Below are positions 38,593-50,966 of a stretch of 64,000 nucleotides of DNA, piece after piece (within the stretch, counting starts at the first letter, position 1; the number at the start of each line of letters is the position of its first letter). The stretch is taken from the NCBI GenBank assembly GCA_021014945.1, contig MU266418.1:38667-102666 (forward strand), given 5' to 3'. Origin of the DNA: Leucogyrophana mollusca. Its lineage: Eukaryota > Basidiomycota > Agaricomycetes > Boletales. A program made the position numbers and the translations under genes. The notes beneath the pieces were generated by a model. It made no database searches. It saw only the letters and a program-made list of their open reading frames with translations, and was not told the DNA's origin.

Positions 38593-41203
38593 ATGGCCGC
38601 AAATATGTCCAGTAAAACAGCCTCATCCACAGGACACGAGTTCAGGCTTACTGACACTGAAGCTTATGAACCCCCACTTGAACGGTTTACACCTCCGCGA
38701 GAAGTTGTTGCCACCCCACTCGCATTTCGTACCCCCAAGGTTTCGAAGTCCAGCAAGCGAAAATCCGTCTCTAGAGCTAAGCATGTCACAGTGAAGAAAG
38801 AGCTCCCCAACCTCGACTTCTCTCGAGCATTTACACCGCCGTCGCCTACGGAAGACCCTCTTCTACTCTCAGGAAGGCCGTCTGCAAAGCGGAAACCCCT
38901 ACGCTCACGTACAACGCCCTCTTTCGCCTCCTCGTCACCAGAGTCCGTAGAAGCCGGGGACCTCCATAGATCCTTTGCATCGCGGCTATCTGGTGGAAAT
39001 GTGTATGAATTCAGCACAGACGAGTCCGACATGCAGCTTCCCGTGTTCGACTTACCGCCTGTCCCTTCAAGTGACGGCTGGAGTGAATCGGAATCCGATC
39101 AAGACAACTTCGATCAGACCGGTGAGTATACGGGCAAGTTCAAGATGGTCAGCATCCCCACGAAAGAAGATCCGCCTACCAGCGGCACGAAGGATAGGAT
39201 GCATTCATGGGGAAGGCCTGTGAGCCCGTTCCCATATTGGCGACGCTTGGACAACTTGCTGCCTGAGGCAGTTTATGAGGGGGAGGAGATGGATGGACCC
39301 TTGCTATCTCCTATCCGCAGCACGGTCAGCAGCCTCCAAGCTCTCTCTATTGCAACGACGACGAAACCTGCTGTCAAAGTGGCCGCAGAGACGTTGTCGG
39401 TGGAGCGCGCTGCATCTCCTTTCGTCCAAACGGTGCCTATCCTTCGCCCGCCCCTTGATCCTCCAGCGCCCTCTCTTGCTCATGGCCACGGCTTTCGTCA
39501 CGAGACTGCGCTTGGTGACCTAAGCGAGGTTTGCTCGTCAAATGTCGACGCGGCTGACAACGAGATAACTCCAGGGGGTTTGGCGCCACCGGCCGCGGTG
39601 GATGACGACGACGAGGATGAAGAGCGCGTCGATCGTGAACTGTCCCTCGAGCCCAATGATATGCCTGAAGCCGCTTTGACGCCACCCATGGCAGGTGTGT
39701 CGGGTTTGGTAGTTGGGCCGATCGAAGAAAGTGATTCGTCGGATGAAGAGGAACCGCTTGATAGCGATGTGATCAAAATTACTAGCGGCGACTCAAGAGC
39801 CGCGGCCAGAGCTGCTGCGATTTTACGATTGGTTAGAGTAGAATTTTTGATATTGAAGGGTGCATTGCTGACCGGCACATCGCGCAGCATGATTACGACT
39901 GCCTACTTGCGTCGTCCAAACGACGGAGAGTCGTCCGAAATACCCTGGTAGCCTCGAGAAAGGCTAGGAGAAAGACATTTGGGGATGAGGGCATCCAGAA
40001 GTTTAGTGGGTCGTTGGCATCTCAAAGGCGGGCGACAATTCATAGCGATAACATGTTGGTCGATGATGGTTGCACTGCCGCGTTCCCTGCACTTCTATTG
40101 CAGGTAGAAGACATCATTCAAGATCACAGTTTTGTTCAGCAACACACGCCCAAGAAATCGCATCCAGGCCTGCCTACTCCGCTAACTGCATCTATACCCC
40201 CTACGGATGCGGCTACTGGCCCGCGGGCAGAAGAATGGGGCAGAGCCGATTGGAAGCGCCTTGATGCATGCTTCACGGAAGAGCGGTTATCCATGGGCGC
40301 CTTTTTGGGCCTTGGTGACGGGGCTTTGGCCGATGTTGACGATGTCTTGATCGAGAACGTCGTCGATAGGTTTGTCTTGATGATGGGGGGGGAGCATGTT
40401 TTACGAAGTCTGGGGTCATGTTGGACTCGGTGACTATTTCCCTCCCGCCGTAATTGATCTTGCTGACCTGTCACTGCAGAGCGAATCTCCTTACAAGGGT
40501 CAGAACTTTGCAGAAAAAGCAGTGGTCCGGTAATCCCACGTTCTCGACGCCCACATCTTCCATGCGCCGTCTGACGCCGCGTTTGGGTTCACCGCCCCAA
40601 AAAGGGACTTTCTGCGAGAATAGTACCTGTGACAATGGCTTGTCGGAGGTGTCCAGAATTCCCCGATACCATGACCTCCTTCAAGAAGCCAAAGATATCA
40701 ACCCGGCAAATGACCGCCAATCGGCCTATGGAAATGTTCAGAGCCGAATGAAAGGGTTTTTCTTTTCTTACTTGCCTATTCTCTCAAGAAATGTTCCTCG
40801 ACGTGCTCCCCTGCCGGCTCAACCAAGTCGTCCACCGTTACCATGTCCACCCCCCGAAATATACCAAAAATCACGGATGCCCATTGCCACCCCTGCCCGG
40901 CCGGCACCTCCACGGCCTATACATCCCAAGGAACTTGTTCAACTTCATCATGCTTCCCCTCTGAAGAAGACATTGCTGCCACGCGTAGAAGAACCATGCC
41001 GTTTAGTGCAGCTCAAGGTGACGTCAACTAGCCCTTCGAGTGGGGCTGTGCAGGAGCCGCGACCCCGCCGGAGCAGTGGAGGGAGTGTGAAAGATCTTGT
41101 ACGGTGCTTTGAGGAGATGGATGATCGAGGCAAGAGGAATGAAGGCAATGTCTGCGTGGATCGGCGAGATACTTCCAAGATCAGACCTACTTGGAGGCCC
41201 TAA
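38593..41203 (+). CDS. unrecognised large disordered, possibly nuclear protein
   Basis: Three exons. The first (MAANMSSKTASSTGHEFRLTD) is long, with basic patches (KSSKRKSVSRAKHVTVKK; AKRKPLRSRTTP) that look like nuclear localisation signals, several TPP/SP sites, and acidic runs (DDDDEDEERVDRELSLEPND). An intron before HDYDCLLASSKRRR leads to a central region with a compact block, EEWGRADWKRLDACFTEERL and DVLIENVVDRFVLMMGGEHV, the best candidate for a folded domain. After a second intron a Pro/Ser-rich, basic tail follows with KDLVRCFEEMDDR near the end. Many potential CDK sites suggest cell-cycle control, but I cannot name the family. Confidence 0.68.
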
Positions 41204-41256
41204 TGACAATTACTGTTCAATCATGTAGGAAAGTGTGTGATTGTCACGACAAAGGC

Positions 41257-41440
41257 TCATTGGACACGAAGTATAGCTGCAGCCCAATAAAATCCAGCTT
41301 CGTCTAGGAGAGCACGAAGCCACATGAGTTCCTGGGTAGCATCACATGCTGTGATGCACTGGGGCTCATAGGTGGAGAAAGAGACAGTCTTTTGACTGCC
41401 GGACCCCCGGGTGATAATACCACCACCCAGGGGAGAGCAG
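41257..41440 (-). pseudogene. Ty1/copia RNase H relic
   Basis: The minus strand reads GYCSPLGGGIITRGSGSQKTV, then SFSTYEPQCITACDATQELMWLRALLDEAGF before a stop at 41257. This is the end of a Ty1/copia polyprotein: G-Y-x-F-x-L-G-G-G, the S-K-x-Q-K-T-V-x-x-S-T-x-E-x-x-Y step and the A-x-x-E-x-x-W-L-R-x-L-L helix. Upstream sequence has stops and frame changes, so only a fragment remains. Confidence 0.72.
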
Positions 41441-42100
41441 TAGCCAGCTACTTGTCAGGATGTGTCCAGGCAGGATGCAAAGCTGCATGTGCTCGCTGCT
41501 GACCCCGAGCACAGGTGGTGGACCAGGGTGGACCCTCCCCACCCTCCACAACTTCTCATCAACTTTGGCACCAAGCGTGACAAACTCCCTGGCTTTTTTA
41601 TTTTATTTTATTTTTTAAATCATTGTTTATTGTCCTCAGGGGCGGTGATGAACCTTGTGCCCATCTAGGTCCGGATATGTCTGATATACCACGCATCTCG
41701 ACTTTGCAAAGCGCCACAGTGACTGGCGACCGCTCTGTGACCATGACTCCACCTCAGTGACTGGTAAGAAGACTTTGCGAACGCTGGGGGCTCTTTGAGT
41801 TCCTCTGACTCACAAGCATGTGTCATTCCCCTACGCTCTATGCCCTCAACCCTTCCCCTATGCCCAGGGCTTCTCTACCCTCGCATCACAAGCGTCCCTG
41901 ACATTCTGGCTGGCACGCGGAAGCCCCTGTCCATCAAATGAGACAAGTCATTGTCAGCCCACTTCAAGTTTGATCACCCTCGACCCAGGGCACCGCTTTG
42001 TGCTTTCCCAACACTTCCATGATGTTGACGTTCACACTCTATCAATATTAGCTCTTCAGCCACTTTTGCAGAGTTGCAGAGTTGTGATTTGGTAGGTATG
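41441..42100. other. non-coding, AT-run and degenerate sequence
   Basis: This contains an A/T run near 41595 and degenerate sequence that may be more of the copia relic. No supported gene. Confidence 0.35.
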
Positions 42101-42711
42101 TGTCAAGTACGCGATTCCGGGGTTCCGGAGCTAGCTCCAGAGATCACAACAAAGTAAGCTAAAGGATATAACGAGGATGGAAGGGACTTGGCTTCAGTTA
42201 GTACACTGCGCCCTTCTGCGGACTTGGTCCCAGTATTTCAGAAGGAATTGGAGAACAAGGGAGTAAAGGGAGATTAACGCATAGTTATTGAAAGAGACAG
42301 AGGGCAGAGTGGTGTCCAGAGATCGGAGCACGCGGAAGATCAGAGGATGAGCAGGAGAATCAACTTAGTTGATATTCGAACTGAGTACAAATGATGTAAA
42401 GTACAGGCTTTTATACTACAAGTAAATCGGAGCAAAGATTGGATAGCTAACACAAACTGAGTATAGTATGAATCATATAACAGAAGGATATGTCAGCGGA
42501 GCATGGAGGAATGGAGCTGGAGCGCAAAGGAAATGGAGATTATTGTTAAGTCGAAACAAAAGACTGACAGCTGTTGTATAAAACAATAAAGACAATAATT
42601 AGTACAAGGGCAGAGTGTATCGTATAAGGAAACAGACAATAAGAGAACATACGGAGGAAATAGTACAAGGTCAGAGGACTGGAGATGTGCACATATGCAC
42701 GGGATATGACA
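42101..42711 (-). mobile_element. solo LTR (A), target duplication GTATG
   Basis: The element runs from TGTCAAGTACGCG to GGGATATGACA, so its ends are TGTCA and TGACA as in LTRs. It is flanked by the perfect 5-bp duplication GTATG (42096-42100 and 42712-42716). Its right end matches those of copies at 44386 and 53551 and, reversed, at 48164. No internal coding region is attached, so it is a solo LTR made by LTR-LTR recombination. Compared with the other two near-full copies it is shorter and more diverged. Confidence 0.85.
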
Positions 42712-42789
42712 GTATGCACTTGCCGGGACACATGGACTGCATACCAACATCAGTAAACCCCCGGATTTCCCACAGCCACCACACCACAT

Positions 42790-42900
42790 ACACATGGTTA
42801 CAGCACCCGTACAGCGCCTGGGTAAAACCACATATGGTTACAGCGCTTGTACAGCGCCTAGGGAAACCACATGTGGTTACAGCACTCATACAGCGCATAC
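42790..42900. repeat. three-copy tandem repeat of about 39 bp
   Basis: Units begin CACATGGTTACAGC, CACATATGGTTACAGC and CACATGTGGTTACAGC. Each continues with GTACAGCGCC or a variant. It lies just outside solo LTR A and has no obvious function. Confidence 0.75.
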
Positions 42901-43548
42901 AGCATGCACAGTTTTCAATACTTCAGAGGCTCAGTTCTTGTTAATGTAGAGTAATTAGTCCTAGTTAATACCGTTTGGCCTGTAGCTTTAGTTCTGTTCA
43001 AGTTTTTGTGCACTTTGGATATCGATCTCAATGCATTGAGACACTATTGTACAACATCAAATATATGTAAATACTGAAACACCCATTGAAGTCATATACG
43101 AGAGTATGTCAGAATCTGATATCAAGAGGAGAAATAATCTGCCAGGTCATGAAACAATGTCGAGTGCGTGCGCGCGATGATATATCAATATGGTGTAGCT
43201 GTAGGTGGTAATAATGACGAAAATTCATATAAACACTGGTTGAACCACATACCGCTACTGGTGGCACTGCAGTGACATCTGCGACTCGGAGAAGACAACG
43301 AGTGTACCAATGGCAAGCCTTTGTTCCTAATCTGCATGCGGACCCAACCCACACCCATCTCAGCAACCTCTAACCACTTCTCTGCAACTTCGGCTTTGAC
43401 GCGGTACAAACTCGTTAGAATGACGTGCTCCTGCAAAACGCACTTGGTGAGATGCTTCTCTGTGTGCTGTTGATGAGCCTCGTGTTCATCTAGGCCCTGA
43501 TTTTGAGATTTATGAGTCATTTCAAAGTCACAACCACGTTATCGAAGG

Positions 43549-44190
43549 TGTGACGACTCAGGAGGACATCATCCTCGATCCTACCTAGACGGCCTTCGAC
43601 AAGCTACTGGGGACCTTGATGCACCTCGAAGGGCCAAATGAAGTCGAGTGGCTGGTACAATGGGGGGTTGTGGGTTGAGGAGGGCATAGGAGACCATGTC
43701 ATGAGGGAACTAGGGCAGAGGGCAAGTCTGGGGACGTTGGGGGGGCGCGCGGCCCAATCGAATTGAGTTTGAGGACCCTCAGAGCGTGGTGGGTCACTTA
43801 AGCGAGGTCATTTTATAACCCACATGTACCCTTTGAGCAAATTAGATCCCATTTCTCCCTCAGAGTCAGAGTTTCATTTCTGCGTCTAAGGTCATTCTCT
43901 TGTTCTACAGCGTTTTCTCTCTCTGCGATTGTTCATCGGTAGTCACGCAGACTACAAGGGATCTACTTTGATCTCTATTCAACTTACTTCGGAGCATCTT
44001 TCAGCAGCGATCAAGCGGATCGCATACTTTTTGCTGTGTATCTCGACCAGCTACGAAGTTGTATTTACTATAAAACCCATTTACATTCACTAGGTACCCC
44101 CACTGCGTCGGTCAAGGATTCAGGGACCCTAATCAAGAAGTCCTCGCACCCCTCAGAAGTTAGTTGGCAGCATTTGACGAGGTTCAACCA
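43549..44190 (+). mobile_element. possible LTR and leader of a gypsy-like element
   Basis: A stretch beginning TGTGACGACTCAGGAGGAC, containing a TATA-like cattttataacc at about 43807, and ending before TTAGTTGGCAGCATTTGACGAGG, which resembles the leader after a basidiomycete gypsy LTR. I could not find a matching second LTR or target duplication. Confidence 0.3.
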
Positions 44191-44277
44191 TATACTTCGA
44201 TAGCCTCGACCTATAGCTTGTCTTAGGTTTTGGTTTTGGTTGTGTGTGTGTTTTGCCTCAGCTCGCCAGCCAGCGCA

Positions 44278-44386
44278 TCAACGCTAAGTCCAACATTTGT
44301 TAGACAGAAGGATTGGAGGAGTGTGGAAATGTGCGGAAAGGGACCAAAATGTGATATGAGGGCACGTGGCTGCACGGGATATGACA
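44278..44386 (-). mobile_element. truncated LTR end (B) of the same family
   Basis: Reads closely with the last ~107 bp of LTR D: CGCTAAGTCCAACA, then TTGTTAGA, GGAAATGTGC and the terminal GTGGCTGCACGGGATATGACA. The rest of the LTR is missing, so it is a fragment. Confidence 0.8.
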
Positions 44387-46721
44387 GCAAGATACATCAT
44401 ATATAGGCTTACCTACACAAGTAATAAGATAACATAAGGATATCTATTTATCAGCACAAAATAAGTCCGACATCTGAGTGATCATGATTGGATATCAACA
44501 GGTAGCGACTTCAATTGTCCAACTCTTCAGACAGAAACAATGCATTGGGGCTTACTTGAGATATATGGTAGGTTTCTCCATTATTCATGATATTGGCTTT
44601 GCTAGGTCTCTTACTGTAGGCGTCAATGAACAATCAGGGTCTTTCACGTCCAGGTGAGGTATGTAGGCAAATCAGAAGACTTGGCGCTGACCAGTAGTAT
44701 TCAAGAATGTGACCATTGAAGCCCAGGCTTGAGGCAATCCAGACATGTGATGACCAAAAAGGTACCGTTGTGTTCAATGCTGTGACAGAGTTCTTTGGCA
44801 TATCTGTGGGAATAACTTATTGTGTACTCCGAAGCAGAGTGTCTACCCTCCGGCACCAAACTGAAAATGGTAATTGAAAGCCTGCTCATGATTCAAGTTC
44901 AACTCAGCCGCAGTGGTGCATAGCGCATCAACTTGTGCTGGGGTTACTTGGCATAAGGCTACAGTTTTCTACTTAAGAGTGGGCCATATCATCACATGCA
45001 CTGAGTCAGAGTTTGCGTGCCCTCAACTTGAGGTTTTCGGAAGCTTGAACTTGGTCAAGCATAGTTCTACCAAGCACAGCTTATCATATAGCATGGCTTA
45101 ATTGTTGGCAGTGTTTGTGATGGTGCTGCCATATTCCCAGGCTGTCATTGAATAAGTACTTGTCACTACAAAATTTGATGCTCGTTGGAACTGATTCTAC
45201 CCACCACAACACCCCATACAAATTCAAGATGCCCTTCCATTCCAACTTCCTTGCTCTATTCACTCCCAGCGGTAACAAACAAAGCCCTAAGCATTTCATG
45301 TTTGATGGCAAGCTTATACTACCTGCCAATGCCACTGTTTCACCACCTTTTGGGCCAAATGGCAACAAAGCTAAAGCACTCCATATATCTCCAAGATCAT
45401 CCCCAGATGCTTCTCAGCTATGCAGTTCTTTTTCCAAAGCTGCCCGATTGACTGAGAAAAGGCAGCATCGTTCAATTTTGGACCTCGACTTACCATCAAA
45501 TCCCTCCCTGGACCATGTGAGTGGGGATAAGAGCTTTGGGTGTGCGTTAAAGCTGACTTTGTGCACCGTAGCATCCCACCCTCTTTGATACTGGGTCATC
45601 CCACACAACATTGGGGGTTCTCCGTGCCTACCCAACTGCTCTTGAGGCCAAATGTCAGTCAGAAAATGATTTGGTGAAGAGGCGCGTCAAGCGGTGCCGG
45701 CTTGAGGGGCAGTTGTTTAAAGGACAGCTTGCAGGTTGCAAGAAACGTCCGAGCTTGCCGGTGTTGCGCTGACATGACCCGTTTTGTGGAGGACTTTGGT
45801 TTGGAGATTTTAATCAATGCCAATGACGAGGATGACTCCTTCAACAGTGGCGGCGACTCCAACTCCAACTCCTACTCCTCCACCAACTCATCCTTGGATG
45901 AGTGCCATACTCCTGAAGATAGTTCTGAGGAGGTGTTCAGCGGCAGTTTGGGTGTGATCAGCACAGGGAAGGAAGAAAGGGGAGACGGCCATCTGGCAAT
46001 TTCAGACCTTTTCCAACGTCTTAGTTTGCTACTTGAGCCTCTGGCCCTGATGAGCGCAGTTTTTCTTGCAACATTCTTTCAACTGTTCTTGGCTACGTCG
46101 TTTAAATTTCTATTGTAACTCATGATAGCTCAGTGTGGTAGTATGTTCAAGTTGTTATCAATGTATTCTACAAGTACAAGTCCGTTTACCCTATATATGC
46201 TGTCCCCACATATGACAGATCATGGCGGAAGGACTCCTGCGTACGCAGCTAGTAGATGCTCGGACTGCAATGGTATGTATCGGCAAAGCAAAGACAACGA
46301 TAGAGTTCGGTCCGGATACTGGACCCAAAGCTGTTGCTTCGAGGATTCAGCTCTGTGGTCACTGGTAGATCCCACTGCTCCCGAGGGTACTACCCTACAA
46401 CACTGAACAGTAAGGGCACGAGGCCCTGTGAGTCATGGTTAAGTTCTCCAATCTTGCAAAAGTTTCACACTGATGGTCACAGATGGTATCCAAGATCACA
46501 ATAATAGTTAGTACTGACTCGGACTCAGATATGGAGTTCTCCTGGTGTCTAAGGCGGCAGGGGCAGCTTTTGATGAAGGGTGCCCAATTCAACTTCCTGC
46601 CCGCTTCGACGGCAGCCTCATCACCACAGCCAGCCCACTGAGACTCCACCGCTGAGCTCAAACACTGACCACAACTTACTGTTTACTAACTACGACTCGA
46701 TTGTTGGATTGGCTCTCAGTT
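44387..46721. other. repeat-rich region with uncertain open frames
   Basis: Two open frames on the plus strand deserve mention: 45148-45588 (147 codons, hydrophilic, no motif) and 45702-46118, where a Met codon near 45774 starts a Ser/Asn-rich acidic stretch ending in a hydrophobic helix. Neither has splice partners or a family I know. They may be transposon debris. Confidence 0.3.
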
Positions 46722-49419
46722 ATGACTCCAACTTCCAAGTTTCAAGCCACCGGCCTGGCGATCAAAGCTCTGAAGTTGTCGCGGTACGTGCTTCCTCGGG
46801 TTGCCATGAAATACTTCATAACTGACATTTTTAGTAAATCTGAACCTGCCAGGCAAGAGTCCGTCACGATCATGGAACTTGGGTGATTCCGATGAAAGAA
46901 GGTACGTGAGTATAATTTGAGACTTGTAAGTTTCAGGTTCACGCCTCAGCATATTACTAGTAACTTACCTGGGGGCCCACCAACGTCCACCAGCCCCACT
47001 GCTTGTCTCTGCGCGATGTTGACTCCGGGCCAGGAAGTTATCCTCAAACAATGGAAGGTTTGTTTGCCTTTTGATTGAGTCACCAATTAGATTCCAGTAT
47101 GCTCACCCGGACACTATCACCCAGCGATCAACGCCTATCAAATGGGCAGGTTGGGAGGCCCATCATTCTTGACCCTCAATCAAGGTCAGACTGGCGATGC
47201 CGGCGGCCCTGGGGGCCCTGCCTACCATGAGCCAGTGCAGAACATCCAAGGTTCCAGCACCGTCTCCCATCCCCTGCAACAAGTTGGGGCAAACTGCCGC
47301 TACGCCCCTTACCCCTGCTACAAAGGCGCAACCAGTTTGAAGTACCAATGGAACACGGCCGTTGATGACGTCAACAAATTTTTGAGTCTTTCGCATGGTG
47401 ATGGGAGGGCACCAAAAAGGGGGAAAAAGCACAAAGGTATGCCACACGTCCATACTAGATTATCTACATGTATGCTAATTATCATGTCCTCAGAACCAAC
47501 AGCAGACTCAACAAAACTGATATCCTACGACATGGCCGCCAGGCGCTGGCTCGCCGTCCAGACCCAAAGCCACGCCTGGTTTAGGGTGTTGAGCTTGGCA
47601 TGGCGATATATCCTGGGTCATACATTCTTTGAGCAGCCGGATATCACGGACGCCACACTCAAAGCCTTGGCCGAGAAGACAGTGCTATGGAGCACGAACA
47701 AAGTTCAGCAAACAGAACACATCGTGTGTGCAGATGTAGGTAAGTCGCAATTAGCTTCATGGTGCAATACCTCAATGAACCGCCCACCCCTGTAGATAGT
47801 ACATTCAAGAACGAGCAACACCGCCTGAGTGCGACGTTGGAATTCCTTGTGGATACAGTAAGTTTGATATTCGGGCTTTGTACTCCAACACAATTGCTAA
47901 CTATTCCCTTTCAGATCACTTGTGTCAAGGATTTTCTTCACACATTGTTATCTAGCGCCATCGCGGACCTCATTGTCAGCCATAGCGACGAGGTCGTTGA
48001 TCAACCCCCGTCCTACTTCAACTCGAAGCGTGACTCCAAAGAGGTCAGCAAAGAAGTACACCAACAGCTTTGCTGGGACCCCTACATCAGTTATGCCCAT
48101 TGGCATGAATACATTTGTGTGACTGCTCGCAAACAAGATATTAATGTAAGGTTTATGTTGTCATGTCATATCCCGTGTAACCATGCGTCTGCATACATCA
48201 TTCCGAGTCCTTTCTGGACGTTCCCGCACCACTCCGACCTCTCCGTCTAACAGTTGTTGGACTTAGCAATTTCTAGACCCCTCGTTCCAACTCCGCTTCC
48301 TCCGGTCGTTCTGCCAGTCCCTCGGACTGAACACCGCCTTGTTCTGATCTGTCAGTATGTTGTCACTTATAGTTTCCATTTTATTATGCATTGCCTTTTG
48401 ATAGTCTCCATATTAACCTTATCATTTATCCTCTGTCTGTCACACTAATCCTATGTACATAGCCCCCTCCGTTTTCCGGACCCACTCCGTTCTCCGAGTC
48501 CATTCCTCTTTAACTTTACTTATTGTTTCTTGCACCGGTTTCCGGTTACTGTACCCACACATGCTCCGTAGCACAGCCCGACTCCGTACTATAAATACTG
48601 CTCCGATGTATCTATGTACTTCAGTTTGAATATCATCTTAATCACCTCCTCTGCATTCCGACTCTGATCTCCCCTCCGAATATCCTCTCTAAAGTCTTTC
48701 CTTAAGATTTCCTCTGATTTCCTTAATCTCTGTCCCTCTCCAATCCCTTCCGATCTTACTCTGAAATACAGAACTGAACTCGGGCAAAGGTGCAGCACAT
48801 AAGCTGAAGCCGACGTTCCATTCCGAACTCTGGAACCAGTTTGTTTCCCCTTATCTACATATCTACGCTTACTCCCTAGTCCAGAGTTCCCCGGAAAGCA
48901 CCAGAGGAACCGGATTTGACATGTCATTAGATTCGGTCACTAATGCTATAAGGTCGCAGATCTTCCAGCATCCCATACTCTTGCACTTCATGAATACCGT
49001 TGTCCGCATCAACCCGAGCCTGCCTGAGGGCCAATTTTCTCTCGGAATAGATTCCTTCTATGATTTCAACACAAAAATGTGGGTGGCCCCCAGGAAACTC
49101 AGCAATAAAATGGTAATGTTTTTACTTACATCTGTGAGTTGTTGTCTTTGCTTTCGATCTTTTTCCTGGCGCTGAGCAAGGTCACCAGTTTTTCTTCCCG
49201 ATTGAGGAATGGATCTCAGGTATTTATAAGACAAAAAGGAGCACCCAAAGTGGAAACTTCCGGGACAAGACATTCCGCACCAAGTACAGGAAGAATCTTG
49301 GAATCATCGAATACATGGACGGACTTCCTGACGACTTGGAGGAAAACATTGCATTGGAAAGCCTCAAACTGTTTGCCCCCATCCTTGACGCTGTGACTGA
49401 GTCCGAGCCCTACCAATAG
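46722..49419 (+). CDS. unrecognised protein with solo LTR in an intron
   Basis: A spliced model holds frame throughout. MTPTSKFQATGLAIKALKLSR joins KSEPARQESVTIMELG, then FTPQHITSNLPGG...VILKQWK, IPVCSPGHYHPAINAYQMG and a Gly/Pro-rich stretch. These lead to EPTADSTKLISYDMAARRW, a helical core (ITCVKDFLHTLLSSAIADL; HWHEYICVTARKQDIN), IFQHPILLHFMNTVVRI, FFFPIEEWISGIYKTKRS and ESEPYQ-stop. About 470 residues. The C-terminal part faintly recalls DUF6532-type fungal proteins, but I am not sure. The intron at 48146-48959 contains solo LTR C; without it and one duplication it would be 51 nt. It sits among transposons and may itself be mobile-element cargo. Confidence 0.6.
48164..48921 (+). mobile_element. 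solo LTR (C), target duplication TGTCA
   Basis: Runs from TGTCATATCCCGTG to CGGATTTGACA (758 bp), with direct duplication TGTCA on both sides (48159-48163 and 48922-48926). It contains a promoter-like TATAAATA near 48591. It is the inverse of LTR D along its whole length and lies in an intron of the surrounding gene, in the same orientation as that gene. Confidence 0.87.
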
Positions 49420-50966
49420 TCACATTGCTACAATTGCATCATGTCCTTTACAGTTGTTAATACTTCATGTAATACTAATGATGGTCAGATGAATTGTTGT
49501 GCTCATCCAAGTCGCTTGCAAGCGGCGTGCGTGCTTCACTGAACCTGCGTGCACGTCTTGTATTTTTCTTACACCTGTCGATTGTCCAATACACCTGTCC
49601 TGGAGTCCCCATTCATCTGTCTGCACTTGAGGCGACAACCACTTGCTAATTGTGGTTACTTAGGTGCCTCGTGTGCACCGATACCGTGACACTGGCATTC
49701 ATCATCATGCAGTGATACCCAGATGATCTCTACACATCCTGGGCCATCCATGGACTTGACGCATCCCTTTAGCCATACTTTGATCGGCTCAGTCACGGTC
49801 ACCAAATATCTCCCTGCCACCCACTTTTTTTGTGATTTGCAATCACACACCCTGCGTCACGAATCAGGTGTTTGATCACCACTACTTCCATGACCACCTT
49901 CTTATTCTCATTCATCCACCCCTAGGCTGGCAGCTCTATATCACGAGATCATCAAGCCTATCTTGCGTATGGCGACCATGGCTGTCCTCGGGCATCTGCA
50001 GCTCTGAAGGTACTCATTGGTGTGGGAAGGCTCCAATGGATTGGTGTTGGCAAGGTCAACACCTTCATATTTTTCTTCAGACATCTTCCCTAACTTATAT
50101 TGGCGCAGCTCACAGCTCTCTGACTTTGCTCGCAAGTCGGGTGCAGCATTGCAGGCAGACATTTCCCATTATCAGCAATGCCAATGACGAAGTTGAAGAT
50201 TGCGCAGTTCCAGCGGTTCTGTCCATGCCACTTGTGGTGTTGGACACCTTGTTTGCTCACTAATGCTTCGATGTGCAATGTGCATCTTATTGTAAGTACA
50301 ACGACCACTCGGCATACAAGTACTTAGTACTACATCTCTCCTCATGATAACGGTCCTGGCAGAGCACCCTCTAAACGCCCACACCATCTGGAGTAGGGGA
50401 CTGTATAGACTTGAACAAACAAAAACAAGCTTGACTCAGGCCGGAGCCTGGAGTCTCGGCTGACTGTTCCGACTTGGACTCGAACTTGGCTGCGCTACGG
50501 CCACCTTCAATTTAAAGAAGTCATTCACATCAATTTGAAACGGGGCACAGGCGCCCTTCGTAGACCGACTATGCGCCCAATTTATTGAAGTTTGTCAGTT
50601 GGGCCCACTTGTCCAAATTCAAGGACCACCCCACTAACTGTCTGGCAGATTTGAGCCCTTCAACTTACTCTGCAACTTCTTTGGCATCAGAACAAGTTTG
50701 TCCAAGCTTGACGTGGTATGGACGTGGAATATCGTACGTCTCAGCCCGCCTGCCTGTGCGGAACAGTGTTGGCTTCTGCTGTTGCGTACACAAAACATAG
50801 GAAGTTTGTTAGGTTAGCCGTTAGGGTTGTTACTGGTTAGGTTCAGTTAGCTATAAATAAAAGCTTTAAACACAAATTCTTTGGTTGATTAGACCAGGAC
50901 GTACGTTAGGGTTAAGTTAGGTAAGACTTGTTCCAAACTTAGATCTATAAATGTATAGATCACGTA
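49420..50966. other. non-coding, transposon-flanking sequence
   Basis: No supported gene. At about 50808-50925 there are scattered GTTAGG/TTAGGGTT motifs, telomere-like but irregular, close to the 5' side of the Plavaka relic. The 143-codon frame at 49832-50263 has no recognisable motif. Confidence 0.35.
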
